A DNA stretch of 23,396 nt from Natronohydrobacter sp. (GCA_007123015.1 SKSL01000085.1:1-23396); one strand, 5' to 3'; shown: positions 7,871-15,608, counted from the first letter of the stretch. Numbers and translations: made by a program. Notes: generated by a model from the letters alone, not told the origin.

Positions 7871-9397
7871 ATGAGAACTGCACTTGCGGCATTGGCCGCG
7901 ATCCCGCTGCTGGCAAGCCCGGCACAGGCCGATCTGGCTGAACGCATTGATACGATTTTCGCCGCTTCCACAGGTTGGTTCGTCAATCTGATCTTCTCGG
8001 ATCTGCCCGGTACGGGTGTGCCCTGGATTGTCGGATGGCTGGTCATAGGTGCACTGGTCTTCACCTTTTATTTCGGTTTCATTCAGGTCCGCGCCTTTGG
8101 CCATGCGCTGCAGATCGTGCGCGGCAAGTATTCCGACCCGCGCGACGCAGGTGAGGTCAGTCCGTTTCAGGCTTTGACCGCCGCGCTGTCAGGCACTGTG
8201 GGTCTGGGCAATATCGCTGGTGTGGCAGTTGCTGTGTCCATCGGGGGGGCTGGGGCGACCTTCTGGATGATCCTGGCCGGGCTTCTGGGGATGGCCACGA
8301 AATTCACCGAATGTACGCTGGGCGTGAAATACCGCAACGAATATCCCGATGGCAGCGTCTCGGGCGGCCCGATGTATTACATCAAGAAAGGCTTTGCCGA
8401 ACGTGGCCTGCCGCTGGGCGGGTTCATGGCCGTGATGTTCTCGATCTTCTGTGTGCTGGGCGCGCTGGGGGGCGGGAACATGTTCCAGGCCAATCAGGCG
8501 GCCAGCCAGGTCGACAGTGTTCTGGGCGTGCCGACATGGATCACGGGGCTGGTCCTGTCAGGCATCGTGTTTCTGGTCATCATCGGTGGGATCAAGTCGA
8601 TTGCGCGCGTGACCGAGAAAGTCGTACCTTTCATGGGCGGCGGCTATGTGATTGTGGGCATGGCGATCCTGTTCCTGAACTGGGACATGATCGGCTGGGC
8701 GTTCAGCGAGATCATCCGCGGGGCCTTTACCGATACTGGCATCATCGGCGGCATGGTTGGCGCGATCATCCAGGGCTTCCGGCGCGCGGCCTTCTCGAAT
8801 GAGGCAGGCATCGGTTCTGCCGCCATTGCCCACTCGGCGGTGCGCACCAAAGAGCCGGTCAGCGAAGGCTTCGTGTCGCTGCTGGAGCCTTTCATCGATA
8901 CAGTGGTGATCTGCACCATGACAGCACTTGTGATCATCATCACCCAGCAATTGCTGATCGATGCAAACACGGGGATGTATATCCTGAGCGATAATGGCCG
9001 GATCGAGACCGCAACCGGGGCCGGGGCCGGGGTGCCGTTGACATCGGCAGCTTTTGGGTCTGCCTTCTCCTGGGCACCCTATGCGCTGTCGCTGGCGGTC
9101 TTCCTGTTCGCGTTCTCGACAATGATCACATGGTCCTATTACGGTGTGAAAGCCTGGACCTATATGTTCGGTGAGGGCGAGACAAAGGAGCTGGTCTTCA
9201 AGCTGATCTTCTGCTTCTTCATCTTTGTGGGGGCTGTGACCAGCCTGGATGCTGTGATCGATTTCTCGGATGCGGCATTGTTCTCGATGGCGATCTTCAA
9301 CATCATCGCGCTCTATTTCCTGATGCCGATCGTCAAGCGCGAGTTGAACAGCTATCTGCTGCGGCTCAAATCCGGGCAGATCAAGGCGTTCAAATAA
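7871..9397 (+). CDS. Sodium:alanine/glycine symporter (AGCS family)
   Basis: A 508-residue inner-membrane transporter of the alanine or glycine:cation symporter family, which takes up small neutral amino acids with Na+. The family signature region ALTAALSGTVGLGNIAGVAV is present, followed by GGPMYYIKKG, and there are about ten membrane helices. The N-terminus (MRTALAALAAIPLLASPAQA) looks like a cleavable signal peptide. The frame extends back to 7832, and ATGs occur at 7850, 7865 and 7871; 7871 is preferred because AGGAG (7859-7863) lies 7 nt before it. It follows usp closely on the same strand. It ends 16 nt before the second copy of the 29-bp palindrome. Confidence 0.93.
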   Translation: MRTALAALAAIPLLASPAQADLAERIDTIFAASTGWFVNLIFSDLPGTGVPWIVGWLVIGALVFTFYFGFIQVRAFGHALQIVRGKYSDPRDAGEVSPFQALTAALSGTVGLGNIAGVAVAVSIGGAGATFWMILAGLLGMATKFTECTLGVKYRNEYPDGSVSGGPMYYIKKGFAERGLPLGGFMAVMFSIFCVLGALGGGNMFQANQAASQVDSVLGVPTWITGLVLSGIVFLVIIGGIKSIARVTEKVVPFMGGGYVIVGMAILFLNWDMIGWAFSEIIRGAFTDTGIIGGMVGAIIQGFRRAAFSNEAGIGSAAIAHSAVRTKEPVSEGFVSLLEPFIDTVVICTMTALVIIITQQLLIDANTGMYILSDNGRIETATGAGAGVPLTSAAFGSAFSWAPYALSLAVFLFAFSTMITWSYYGVKAWTYMFGEGETKELVFKLIFCFFIFVGAVTSLDAVIDFSDAALFSMAIFNIIALYFLMPIVKRELNSYLLRLKSGQIKAFK

Positions 9398-9413
9398 ACG
9401 CGGTCGCTCGCTG

Positions 9414-9442
9414 GTAGGGTGCGTGCTGAGCACGCACCCTAC
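9414..9442. repeat. 29-bp palindrome, copy 2
   Basis: The same 13-bp arms as the copy at 5302-5330, with loop TGA instead of TGC. Again it sits between two converging genes, 16 nt after the transporter stop and 22 nt before the end of the LysR gene. The nucleotides just upstream also share GCGGTC with copy 1. Confidence 0.9.
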
Positions 9443-9464
9443 ATCACCTCTCAAACACCTGCGA

Positions 9465-10343
9465 TCAGGCGGCCACTGATGGTCCAGAGCCTTGTCCAGC
9501 CCAAGCATCGCGCAACATCGCGGCCAGCGCCAGCACGCCAGGTGCGGCCTCATTCGGGCGCAGATACAGATTGATCTTCTGCCGGGTCAGAGCTGGCAAG
9601 GCACCGCCATGGGCGATCTGCTCTGTATTGGCAGGCTCGGTTCCGGCCAGCAAGGTATGCACGGCCATGTCGCAACTGACTGCAGCTTCCAGCGTGCGGT
9701 CGGATTCGCTTTCGACCGCAGCCGTCCAGGCGATCCCTGCCGTGTCGAGCGCTTGAATGACCCCTGCGCGAAACGCGCAATACCGTCCAACGGCAAGGCG
9801 TAACGGCCGTTCCTGCCAGCAGCTTCCGCCCCGCGCCCCGATCCAGACCAGATCGCGCAGACAAAGCGTTTCCGCTTCTGGCGGGCATTGCGCTTCCGTG
9901 GTCAGGATCAGATCGCAGGCGCCTTCGCGAAACATTGTCTTTGCGTTGCTGGTATGCGTGGCATGAAGCTGCACATTCATGCGCGGATAGGCGCGCTGAA
10001 AGGCTTGCAGGATCGGCGGAATGACCGGTGTGACGATATCATAGGGCACAGCAAGACGGATCTCGCCTGACATATCCGCATCGGTCAGTCGGCCGAGCAC
10101 TTCGTCATTCAGCGCCAAGATGCGCCGCGCATAGGACATGAGCTGTTCACCCGCCGCTGTCGGGACCATCTGCCGCCCACGGCGCTCGAATAACGCAAGC
10201 CCCAGACTGTCCTCCAGCCGCTTGATTTGCATCGAGACGGCTGATTGCGTCAGATGCAACACGCTGGCCGCGCGCGTCACACCGCCATGATCCTGAACAG
10301 CCAGAAGCGCACGCAGGGCTGTCATGTCGAGAACGCGCTTCAT
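9465..10343 (-). CDS. LysR-family transcriptional regulator
   Basis: A 292-residue regulator. The N-terminal winged helix-turn-helix is clear (MTALRALLAVQDHGGVTRAA, then SVLHLTQSAVSMQIKRLEDS), with the usual LFERRGRQMVPTAAG wing. The rest is a substrate-binding-like effector domain (about residues 85-290). The frame is open to 10376, but the ATG at 10343 gives the normal LysR start a few residues before the helix-turn-helix. It diverges from a DUF1127 gene across 124 bp and converges on the AGCS transporter. LysR proteins commonly control the divergent neighbour and themselves; the effector and targets are unknown. Confidence 0.92.
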   Translation of the reverse strand: MKRVLDMTALRALLAVQDHGGVTRAASVLHLTQSAVSMQIKRLEDSLGLALFERRGRQMVPTAAGEQLMSYARRILALNDEVLGRLTDADMSGEIRLAVPYDIVTPVIPPILQAFQRAYPRMNVQLHATHTSNAKTMFREGACDLILTTEAQCPPEAETLCLRDLVWIGARGGSCWQERPLRLAVGRYCAFRAGVIQALDTAGIAWTAAVESESDRTLEAAVSCDMAVHTLLAGTEPANTEQIAHGGALPALTRQKINLYLRPNEAAPGVLALAAMLRDAWAGQGSGPSVAA

Positions 10344-10354
10344 ATCACAAACCC

Positions 10355-10369
10355 TGATCAACAAGATCA
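10355..10369. promoter_or_regulatory. Dyad upstream of the LysR gene, possible autoregulatory site
   Basis: TGATC-N5-GATCA, a perfect 5-bp dyad, ends 12 nt before the LysR start codon, in the divergent region shared with the DUF1127 gene. LysR-type sites are often dyads of this size, but the T-N11-A spacing is not matched exactly, so this is tentative. Confidence 0.28.
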
Positions 10370-10467
10370 AAAACATTCGTTTTTGTTGTGTGTCATGGAG
10401 CGTTAGAAATCAAGCAATGAAATCAAAAGCTCCCAAGGCATTTCAAACTCTGAAGAAAGGAGTGCCC

Positions 10468-10671
10468 ATGATCCACGTGCTGCACTTGCCTGCCCAATCT
10501 GCCTTTCGCTGGGTCCGCCGCATTAAATATGCACTACATCTGTCGCGCACGCGCAAGATGCTTGCACGACTTGATGCGCACCTGCTCAGCGATCTCGGCC
10601 TTACCCATGAAGAGGCCGAGCGCGAAGCCGTGCGCCGGGCATGGGATCCGCCCGGGCACTGGCTTGAGTAA
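10468..10671 (+). CDS. DUF1127 small protein
   Basis: A 67-residue basic protein. The C-terminal half matches the DUF1127 (YjiS-like) pattern: RKMLARLDAHLLSDLGLTHE followed by an Arg-rich helix and WDPPGHW. The start is set by AAAGGAG seven nt before the ATG at 10468; the longer open frame back to 10324 lacks support. DUF1127 proteins in alphaproteobacteria have been tied to stress responses and RNA or phosphate metabolism, but the role here is not shown. It is transcribed away from the LysR gene and its end is 18 bp from the end of the converging pmtA. Confidence 0.85.
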   Translation: MIHVLHLPAQSAFRWVRRIKYALHLSRTRKMLARLDAHLLSDLGLTHEEAEREAVRRAWDPPGHWLE

Positions 10672-10689
10672 GAACGGGCTGGCGGCGAC

Positions 10690-11307
10690 TTACGCTGCCT
10701 TTTCCATCCGCAGGAAGGTGAAAAGGCCAAGCCCGGTCAGCGGCTTTTCCTCGACCACCTGCAACTCGCGCACACCGAGCACCCGCGCTTTGGGGAAGTT
10801 GGAATGCCAGCCCAGAAAATCTGCGAAAGGCGCGAATTTGCGCTCAAGCCAAGCCAGCCATCCTTCTTCGCGGGCAAAATGATTGACCAGCAGGATCTGC
10901 CCACCAGGTTTGCAGACCCGTGCCATTTCGGCCATGACCTGTTCCGGATCGGGCACAACCGAGATCAGATGCATCGCGACAACAGTGTCGAAACTGTTAT
11001 CGGGAAAATCAAGCGCGCGCGCATCCATCTGGCGCAACTCTGTGACCTGCGAGAGCTGCTCTTCGGCGACCTTTGCCCGTGCGCGGGTCAGCATGTCTTC
11101 GGAGAAATCAATCCCGGTCACTTGCACTGTGTTTGCATAATAGGGAAGCGCCAAGCCAGTGCCGACACCGACTTCCAGCACGCGCCCGCCTGTTTCATTG
11201 ACCACCTTGGTGGCATGGCGACGCCCCGCATGCGTGATACGCCCGAAGGTCATGTCATAGACAGGTGCCCAACGGCGGTAGCTGGTCGTAATGGCTTCTG
11301 GTTTCAC
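10690..11307 (-). CDS. pmtA: Phosphatidylethanolamine N-methyltransferase (Rhodobacter PmtA type)
   Basis: A 205-residue SAM-dependent methyltransferase resembling the soluble Rhodobacter sphaeroides PmtA, which methylates phosphatidylethanolamine stepwise to phosphatidylcholine at the membrane surface. Visible marks are the N-terminal YRRWAPVYDMTFG, motif I LEVGVGTGL (44-52), the acidic GIDFSEDML strand, and FDTVVAMHLISVVPDPE. It starts with GTG at 11307, supported by AAAGGGG upstream. A different small-molecule methyltransferase is possible, but the overall pattern fits PmtA well. It lies downstream of erpA on the same strand with a 107-bp gap that holds a 17-bp palindrome, so it may have its own regulated promoter. 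Confidence 0.85.
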   Translation of the reverse strand: MKPEAITTSYRRWAPVYDMTFGRITHAGRRHATKVVNETGGRVLEVGVGTGLALPYYANTVQVTGIDFSEDMLTRARAKVAEEQLSQVTELRQMDARALDFPDNSFDTVVAMHLISVVPDPEQVMAEMARVCKPGGQILLVNHFAREEGWLAWLERKFAPFADFLGWHSNFPKARVLGVRELQVVEEKPLTGLGLFTFLRMEKAA

Positions 11308-11345
11308 GAAAGGCCCCTTTGGTGTTTTCGCTCATCTGGGGCTTC

Positions 11346-11362
11346 ATTGACGACTGGTCAAT
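11346..11362. promoter_or_regulatory. 17-bp palindrome upstream of pmtA, candidate operator
   Basis: ATTGAC-N5-GTCAAT, six perfect bases on each side, lies 38-55 bp before the pmtA GTG. The shape suits a dimeric repressor such as a TetR- or MarR-type protein. No regulator gene of that kind is in the window. Confidence 0.4.
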
Positions 11363-11414
11363 AAAAACTGCAAGGCTAGAGAGCCAATTTTTTCGTGATC
11401 TTGCCGATATCGTT

Positions 11415-11747
11415 TCAGATCGAGAAGGAAATGCCACATCCACAGCTTGAAGAGGCATTGGGATTGTCGATCACGAAGCGCGCCCCGATCAGCTCCTCGG
11501 AGAAATCAATCACCGCATCTTGCAGGAAGGGCAGTGACACAGGGTCGATCAGGACGCGTTGCCCGGCCTTTTCCAGAATCAGATCATCCGGGGCCGGATC
11601 ATCAAAGCGAATATCATATTGAAACCCTGAACAACCGCCGCCATCAACAGCTACGCGCAGGGCCTTGACCTCACCCGTATCTTCGGCAATCTCGGCAAGG
11701 CGGGCAAAAGCGCGATCACTCACACGCGGGGGCAGGGTTAACGACAT
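11415..11747 (-). CDS. erpA: HesB/IscA-type iron-sulfur carrier (ErpA-like)
   Basis: A 110-residue A-type carrier that passes Fe-S clusters to target enzymes. The three conserved cysteines are present: Cys39 in GGGCSGF and Cys102/Cys104 in SSCGCGISF near the end, with the usual spacing. The open frame begins at 11831, but the ATG at 11747 gives the normal family start (MSLTLPPRVSDRAFARL). It diverges from the dGTPase gene, with 76 bp between the starts. Assignment to ErpA rather than IscA or SufA rests on the lack of other isc/suf genes nearby and on general resemblance, so the symbol is less sure than the family. Confidence 0.88.
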   Translation of the reverse strand: MSLTLPPRVSDRAFARLAEIAEDTGEVKALRVAVDGGGCSGFQYDIRFDDPAPDDLILEKAGQRVLIDPVSLPFLQDAVIDFSEELIGARFVIDNPNASSSCGCGISFSI

Positions 11748-11823
11748 GCGTCCGATCCAATTCTGATAACTTTGCTCTGATATAAGCTGCAAAGCCGAAA
11801 TCGACAAGATGACAGGACACCCA

Positions 11824-13038
11824 ATGCTCAACGCCTATGCCATGCGCCCCGAAGAATCGCGCGGGCGCCAGCACAAGGAAGCGATGAGCACGTTCCGTTC
11901 GCCCTTTCAGCGGGACCGGGACCGGATCATCCATTCCTCTGCCTTCCGCCGCCTGAAGCACAAGACACAGGTCTTTATCGAGCATGAGGGCGATTATTAC
12001 CGCACGCGGCTGACCCATTCGATTGAAGTTGCGCAAGTCGCGCGCACATTGGCCGGAGCCTTGGGGCTGAATACGGATCTGGCCGAAGCCATCGCGCTGG
12101 CGCATGATCTGGGCCATCCGCCTTTCGGGCATACAGGCGAGGATGCGCTCTGCGACCTGATGGCGCCTTATGGCGGTTTCGACCATAATGCACAGGCACT
12201 GCGGATCGTCACCAAACTGGAACGGCATTATGCGGATTTCGACGGGCTGAATCTGACATGGGAAACGCTGGAGGGTATCGCCAAGCATAACGGACCTGTC
12301 ACGGACCACGGCGGGCATCCGCTGAAAGGCGATGCGATCCCCTATGCGCTGGCCGAATGCAATGCGGGCTTTGATCTGGAGCTTTCCGGCTATGCCAGCG
12401 CGGAAGCGCAAGTGGCCGCGATTGCAGATGATATTGCCTATAACCACCATGACCTGCATGACGGGTTGCGCTCTGGTCTGTTCTCGGAGGCGGATCTGAT
12501 GGATTTGCCGATCACGGGCCCGGCCTTTGTCGAAGTGGACCGGCTCTATCCGGGGCTGGAGCCGATGCGGCGCCGGCATGAAGCCCTGCGGCGCGTCTTC
12601 GGGGTCATGGTCGAAGATGTGCTTCTGGTCGCAGGGACCCGACTGGGCCCCGCAGAATTGACGCATGCGCAGGATATTCGGGAGCTGCGCTTGAAGATCA
12701 TCCGCTTCTCGGACCGGTTGTTTCGAGAATTGAAGGTGATCCGGCAATTTCTGTTCACGCATATGTATCGCGCGCCCTCGGTTGTCGCGATGCGTGCGCA
12801 GGTGACCGCGATGGTGCGCGCGTTGTTTCCGCTGTATCTTGCGCGGCCAGACTTGCTGCCAGAGGAATGGCGCCGCGATGTCGAGGCTGCGCAAACCGAG
12901 ACCGAATTGGCCCGGATCGTGGCCGATTATGTCGCCGGGATGACTGATCGCTTTGCGATTCAGGAACATGCGCGGTTGGTGCTGGGCGAGAGGGCACCGC
13001 CTTTGGACCCCATCGAGGGGTCCGCAGGCCGGCGCTGA
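11824..13038 (+). CDS. dgt: Deoxyguanosinetriphosphate triphosphohydrolase-like protein
   Basis: A 404-residue HD-domain dNTPase that cleaves dNTPs to deoxynucleosides and triphosphate. The conserved opening FRSPFQRDRDRIIHSSAFRR is followed by TRLTHSIEVAQVARTL (metal His65) and AHDLGHPPFGHTGED (His94-Asp95), with a further metal Asp in AIADDIAYNHHD. This is the shorter alphaproteobacterial class. The ATG at 11824 is preferred over 11809 because AGGA precedes it and relatives begin near MxxAYA. A TATAAG at 11781-11786 could be the -10 box. It diverges from erpA and is followed directly by a GC-hairpin repeat. Confidence 0.94.
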   Translation: MLNAYAMRPEESRGRQHKEAMSTFRSPFQRDRDRIIHSSAFRRLKHKTQVFIEHEGDYYRTRLTHSIEVAQVARTLAGALGLNTDLAEAIALAHDLGHPPFGHTGEDALCDLMAPYGGFDHNAQALRIVTKLERHYADFDGLNLTWETLEGIAKHNGPVTDHGGHPLKGDAIPYALAECNAGFDLELSGYASAEAQVAAIADDIAYNHHDLHDGLRSGLFSEADLMDLPITGPAFVEVDRLYPGLEPMRRRHEALRRVFGVMVEDVLLVAGTRLGPAELTHAQDIRELRLKIIRFSDRLFRELKVIRQFLFTHMYRAPSVVAMRAQVTAMVRALFPLYLARPDLLPEEWRRDVEAAQTETELARIVADYVAGMTDRFAIQEHARLVLGERAPPLDPIEGSAGRR

Positions 13039-13044
13039 CGCGCA

Positions 13045-13113
13045 GGGGGGCGTTGCCCCCGCCCAGCCCCGCAAGGGGGCTGGGCTCCCCCAGGATATTT
13101 GCACAAGGATGAA
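13045..13113 (+). repeat. GC-hairpin intergenic repeat, copy A
   Basis: Two adjacent hairpins (GGGGGC/GCCCCC at 13046-13060; GCCCAGCCCC/GGGGCTGGGC at 13061-13085) are followed by a 24-nt conserved tail (13090-13113, CCAGGATATTT and on to GATGAA). The reverse complement of the tail recurs at 18795-18818 with one mismatch. It lies 7 nt after the dgt stop and may end dgt transcription. Confidence 0.85.
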
Positions 13114-13169
13114 TGGGCCAGTCGGAGTCTTGGACAGTTTTGGGGCCCTGAACAGATCAGGAGAGAGAG

Positions 13170-14354
13170 ATGGATGACAAACCAGTTCTGGTGCGGCGAA
13201 TGCCATGGCCGGAAACAGCCTCGCGCCCGGTCGGGACGCCAATTCAGCCGTCAGTTGTCTATGCGTCGCGCGATCCGGATATGCTGGATGCGCAATATGA
13301 AGGGCGGCTTGAAGGCTATACTTATGCGCGCGAAGGGCACCCCAATGCGACAGTGCTGGCGCGCAAGATCGACCAGATGGAAGGGGTCGCGGGCGGGATT
13401 GTGCTGGGCTCTGGCATGGCGGCCGTGGCGGCAGTGCTGATGGGGCTTTGCCGCGCGGGCGATCATGTTCTGGGGGGCGATCAGCTATATGGGCGCTCGC
13501 TGCGGATGATGCGGGACGATCTGCCGCGGTTGGGGGTGACGACCACGCTTGCGGATCCGACAGATGCGGCCGGGTTTCTGGCTGCATTACGGCCCGAGAC
13601 GCGGTTGATCCTGCTGGAAGTTGTCTCGAACCCGACCTTGCGGGTCGCTGATATCGCCGGGATTATCGCAGGCGCGCAGGCGCGCGGCGTTCTGGTGGTG
13701 ATCGACAATACATTTACCACACCGCGCGGTTTTCAGCCTTTTGCGCATGGCGCCGATATCGTGATCCATTCGGTGACCAAGCTGCTGGCGGGACATTCGG
13801 ATGCGACCCTGGGCTATGTGGCTGCGCGCGACCTAAGCCTGGCGCGCGCGATTTATGATTTCGCCACCACGACTGGCATGACCCCCAGCCCGTTTGACTG
13901 CTGGCTGGCCGAGCGCGGGCTCTATTCCTTCGATCTGCGCTATGACCGGGCCGAGGCGAGCGCGCAGGCGCTGGCCGATCATCTGGCCAGACTACCGGGC
14001 GTTCTGCGGGTGCTCTATCCGACGCGGCACGATCATCCGGATCATAACCGCGCTGTGGCGCTCTTGGGCGCGCGGGGCGGGCATATGGTCAGTTTCGAGA
14101 TCAAGGGCGGGCGCGATGCAGCCAATCGGCTGACGCGCGGGGCCCCGAATATCGCTTTCGCGCCAACGCTGGGCGATATCGGCACGACGCTGTCGCACCC
14201 GGCGAGTTCCTCACATCGCGGGCTGACACCAGAGGCACGTCACGCGCTCGGGATCTCGGAAGGGTTCTTCCGTGTGTCTGTCGGCATGGAACCGCCAGAG
14301 CTGCTTTGCGCGGAATTCGAAGCGGCGATCGCGGCCAGTCAGATCATGGAATAA
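13170..14354 (+). CDS. Trans-sulfuration PLP enzyme (cystathionine gamma-synthase/lyase type)
   Basis: A 394-residue fold-type I PLP enzyme of the Cys/Met metabolism family. The PLP lysine is Lys204 in HSVTKLLAGHSD, the PLP-nitrogen Asp is in VVIDNTF (Asp179), and GSGMAAV (80-86) gives the phosphate-binding glycines. QLYGRS holds the stacking Tyr107. The domain is complete and normal in length. Members include cystathionine gamma-synthase, cystathionine lyases and methionine gamma-lyase, and sequence reading alone does not decide between them. An AGGAGAG site precedes the ATG. A CBS-domain gene follows after 93 bp on the same strand. Confidence 0.9.
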   Translation: MDDKPVLVRRMPWPETASRPVGTPIQPSVVYASRDPDMLDAQYEGRLEGYTYAREGHPNATVLARKIDQMEGVAGGIVLGSGMAAVAAVLMGLCRAGDHVLGGDQLYGRSLRMMRDDLPRLGVTTTLADPTDAAGFLAALRPETRLILLEVVSNPTLRVADIAGIIAGAQARGVLVVIDNTFTTPRGFQPFAHGADIVIHSVTKLLAGHSDATLGYVAARDLSLARAIYDFATTTGMTPSPFDCWLAERGLYSFDLRYDRAEASAQALADHLARLPGVLRVLYPTRHDHPDHNRAVALLGARGGHMVSFEIKGGRDAANRLTRGAPNIAFAPTLGDIGTTLSHPASSSHRGLTPEARHALGISEGFFRVSVGMEPPELLCAEFEAAIAASQIME

Positions 14355-14447
14355 GCCTTTCATCTTATTGACCGGATTTCGCTTGACAGGGCGAGTGTCC
14401 TGTTTGACGCTTCGGTCAGGCATATTCGGCAAGGGAGGGCAGGACCG

Positions 14448-14882
14448 ATGCTCGTCAGTCAGATCATTCGTAACAAACCGCAACAGGGCGTGGTCACATT
14501 GCGGCCGGATGTGACACTCGCCGACGCAGCGGGGCTGCTCGCCGAGAAGCGGATCGGGGCCGTCGTCATCTCTGACGATGACGAGAAAGTCGCAGGTATC
14601 CTGTCGGAACGTGATATTGTCCGCGTGATCGGCCAACGCGGCGCGTCTGCGCTGTCGGACCCGGTGCAGTCGATCATGACGCGCAATGTCTTTGGCTGCA
14701 GCCCGGACGATAATGCGGATCTGGTGCTGCAGACGATGACGCAGAAACGCTTCCGTCACTTGCCCGTGATGGACGGCGGCAAGATGGTCGCGCTGATCTC
14801 GATCGGGGATGTGGTCGCCGCGCGTCTGGCAGAGCTGGAGCTGGAAAAAGACGCGCTGACTGGCATGATCATGGGCTATTGA
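14448..14882 (+). CDS. Two-CBS-domain protein
   Basis: A 144-residue protein made almost entirely of two CBS motifs (a Bateman module), about residues 8-62 and 75-135. Marks are GAVVISDDDEKVAGILSERD with the usual I-x-x-R-D-I-V-R ending, IMTRNVFGCSPDDN between the two, and HLPVMDGGKMVALISIGDVV in the second. Such stand-alone modules bind adenosyl ligands (AMP, ATP, NADH or SAM) and regulate a partner. AAGGGAGG lies 9 nt before the ATG. The partner is not evident; the PLP enzyme upstream and CoaD downstream are both linked to adenylyl or sulfur chemistry, but a link is only inference. Confidence 0.92.
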   Translation: MLVSQIIRNKPQQGVVTLRPDVTLADAAGLLAEKRIGAVVISDDDEKVAGILSERDIVRVIGQRGASALSDPVQSIMTRNVFGCSPDDNADLVLQTMTQKRFRHLPVMDGGKMVALISIGDVVAARLAELELEKDALTGMIMGY

Positions 14883-14885
14883 ACG

Positions 14886-14924
14886 CGCAACAAGTCTTGC
14901 ATCTTGCTGCGCAATATTGTTGCG
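14886..14924. promoter_or_regulatory. Inverted repeat between the CBS gene and coaD
   Basis: CGCAACAA (14886-14893) and its exact reverse complement TTGTTGCG (14917-14924) enclose 23 nt, which itself contains TTGC/GCAA. It lies 31 nt before the coaD start. There is no T-run; it could be an operator or a leader hairpin. Confidence 0.25.
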
Positions 14925-14955
14925 TGCGCCCCTGTTAAGCTGAGAGGGGACAATC

Positions 14956-15456
14956 ATGCGCGTGGGTCTGTATCCCGGAACATTCGATCCGCTGACCTTG
15001 GGGCATCGCGATATCATCGGGCGCGCGGCGCTTCTGGTGGACAGGCTGGTGATCGGAGTTGCGATCAATCGCGACAAAGGGCCAATGTTCTCGCTGGAAG
15101 AGCGCGTGGCGATGATCGAGCAAGAGGTCGCTGATCTGCGGGCACGGACCGGGATCGAGATTGTTGCCCATCCGTTTGAAAATCTGCTGATCGATTGCGC
15201 GCGTGATGTGGGCGCGCAGATCATCATTCGTGGTCTGCGCGCGGTCACAGATTTCGAATATGAATTTCAGATGGTCGGGATGAATCGCGCACTCGATGAT
15301 TCCATCGAGACCGTGTTCCTGATGGCAGAGGTCCGCCATCAGGCCATTGCGTCAAAGCTGGTCAAGGAAATCGCGCGCCTGGGCGGCGATGTGTCAAAAT
15401 TCGTCTCGCCGGTGGTGCATCAGGCTTTGGCCGCGAAGCTGGCTCAGCGGCCGTAA
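14956..15456 (+). CDS. coaD: Phosphopantetheine adenylyltransferase
   Basis: A 166-residue nucleotidyltransferase catalysing the fourth step of coenzyme A synthesis, ATP + 4'-phosphopantetheine to dephospho-CoA. The family signature is complete: YPGTFDPLTLGH at residues 6-17 (catalytic His17), then NRDKGPMFSLEERV, IIIRGLRAVTDFEYE, and the C-terminal ATP-binding region ASKLVKEIARLGG. A GAGAGGGG stretch lies before the ATG. The last 13 bp overlap, tail to tail, with the DUF1127 gene on the other strand. Confidence 0.97.
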   Translation: MRVGLYPGTFDPLTLGHRDIIGRAALLVDRLVIGVAINRDKGPMFSLEERVAMIEQEVADLRARTGIEIVAHPFENLLIDCARDVGAQIIIRGLRAVTDFEYEFQMVGMNRALDDSIETVFLMAEVRHQAIASKLVKEIARLGGDVSKFVSPVVHQALAAKLAQRP

Positions 15457-15608
15457 ACAGCTTTTTCGGCAATCCGGGCGGCATCTGGCTGGTAGATGTC
15501 AAGATCAATCGCGACATCAAGTGGCATGGCTTCCAGCTCGGCCTTGGTGCGCAGATAGGCAGCGCGCTGTTTCAGACGAGTCTGGATCGTGTTCAGAATG
15601 GTGCTCAT
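15444..15608 (-). CDS. DUF1127 small protein, second in the window
   Basis: A 54-residue protein: a basic N-terminal helix (about QTRLKQRAAYLRTKAELEAM) followed by MPLDVAIDLDIYQPDAARIA and an aromatic end, in line with the DUF1127 pattern. The start ATG at 15608 has AAAGGGA upstream, and the longer open frame to 15809 is not supported. Its 3' end overlaps the end of coaD by 13 bp on the opposite strand. The function is unknown; family members in related bacteria are linked to stress and RNA or phosphate metabolism. Confidence 0.8.
   Translation of the reverse strand: MSTILNTIQTRLKQRAAYLRTKAELEAMPLDVAIDLDIYQPDAARIAEKAVYGR

Noticed and set aside
11374..11395. Possible intrinsic terminator GGCT-AGAG-AGCC followed by T-rich sequence between pmtA and erpA
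   Set aside because: The stem is only 4 bp, and the best T-run lies on the plus strand, where no gene ends nearby.
11716..13587. 623-codon minus-strand open frame opposite dgt and the PLP enzyme
   Set aside because: It is antisense to two clear enzymes, has a low-complexity Pro/Arg/His-rich product with no domain, and such frames are common in GC-rich DNA.
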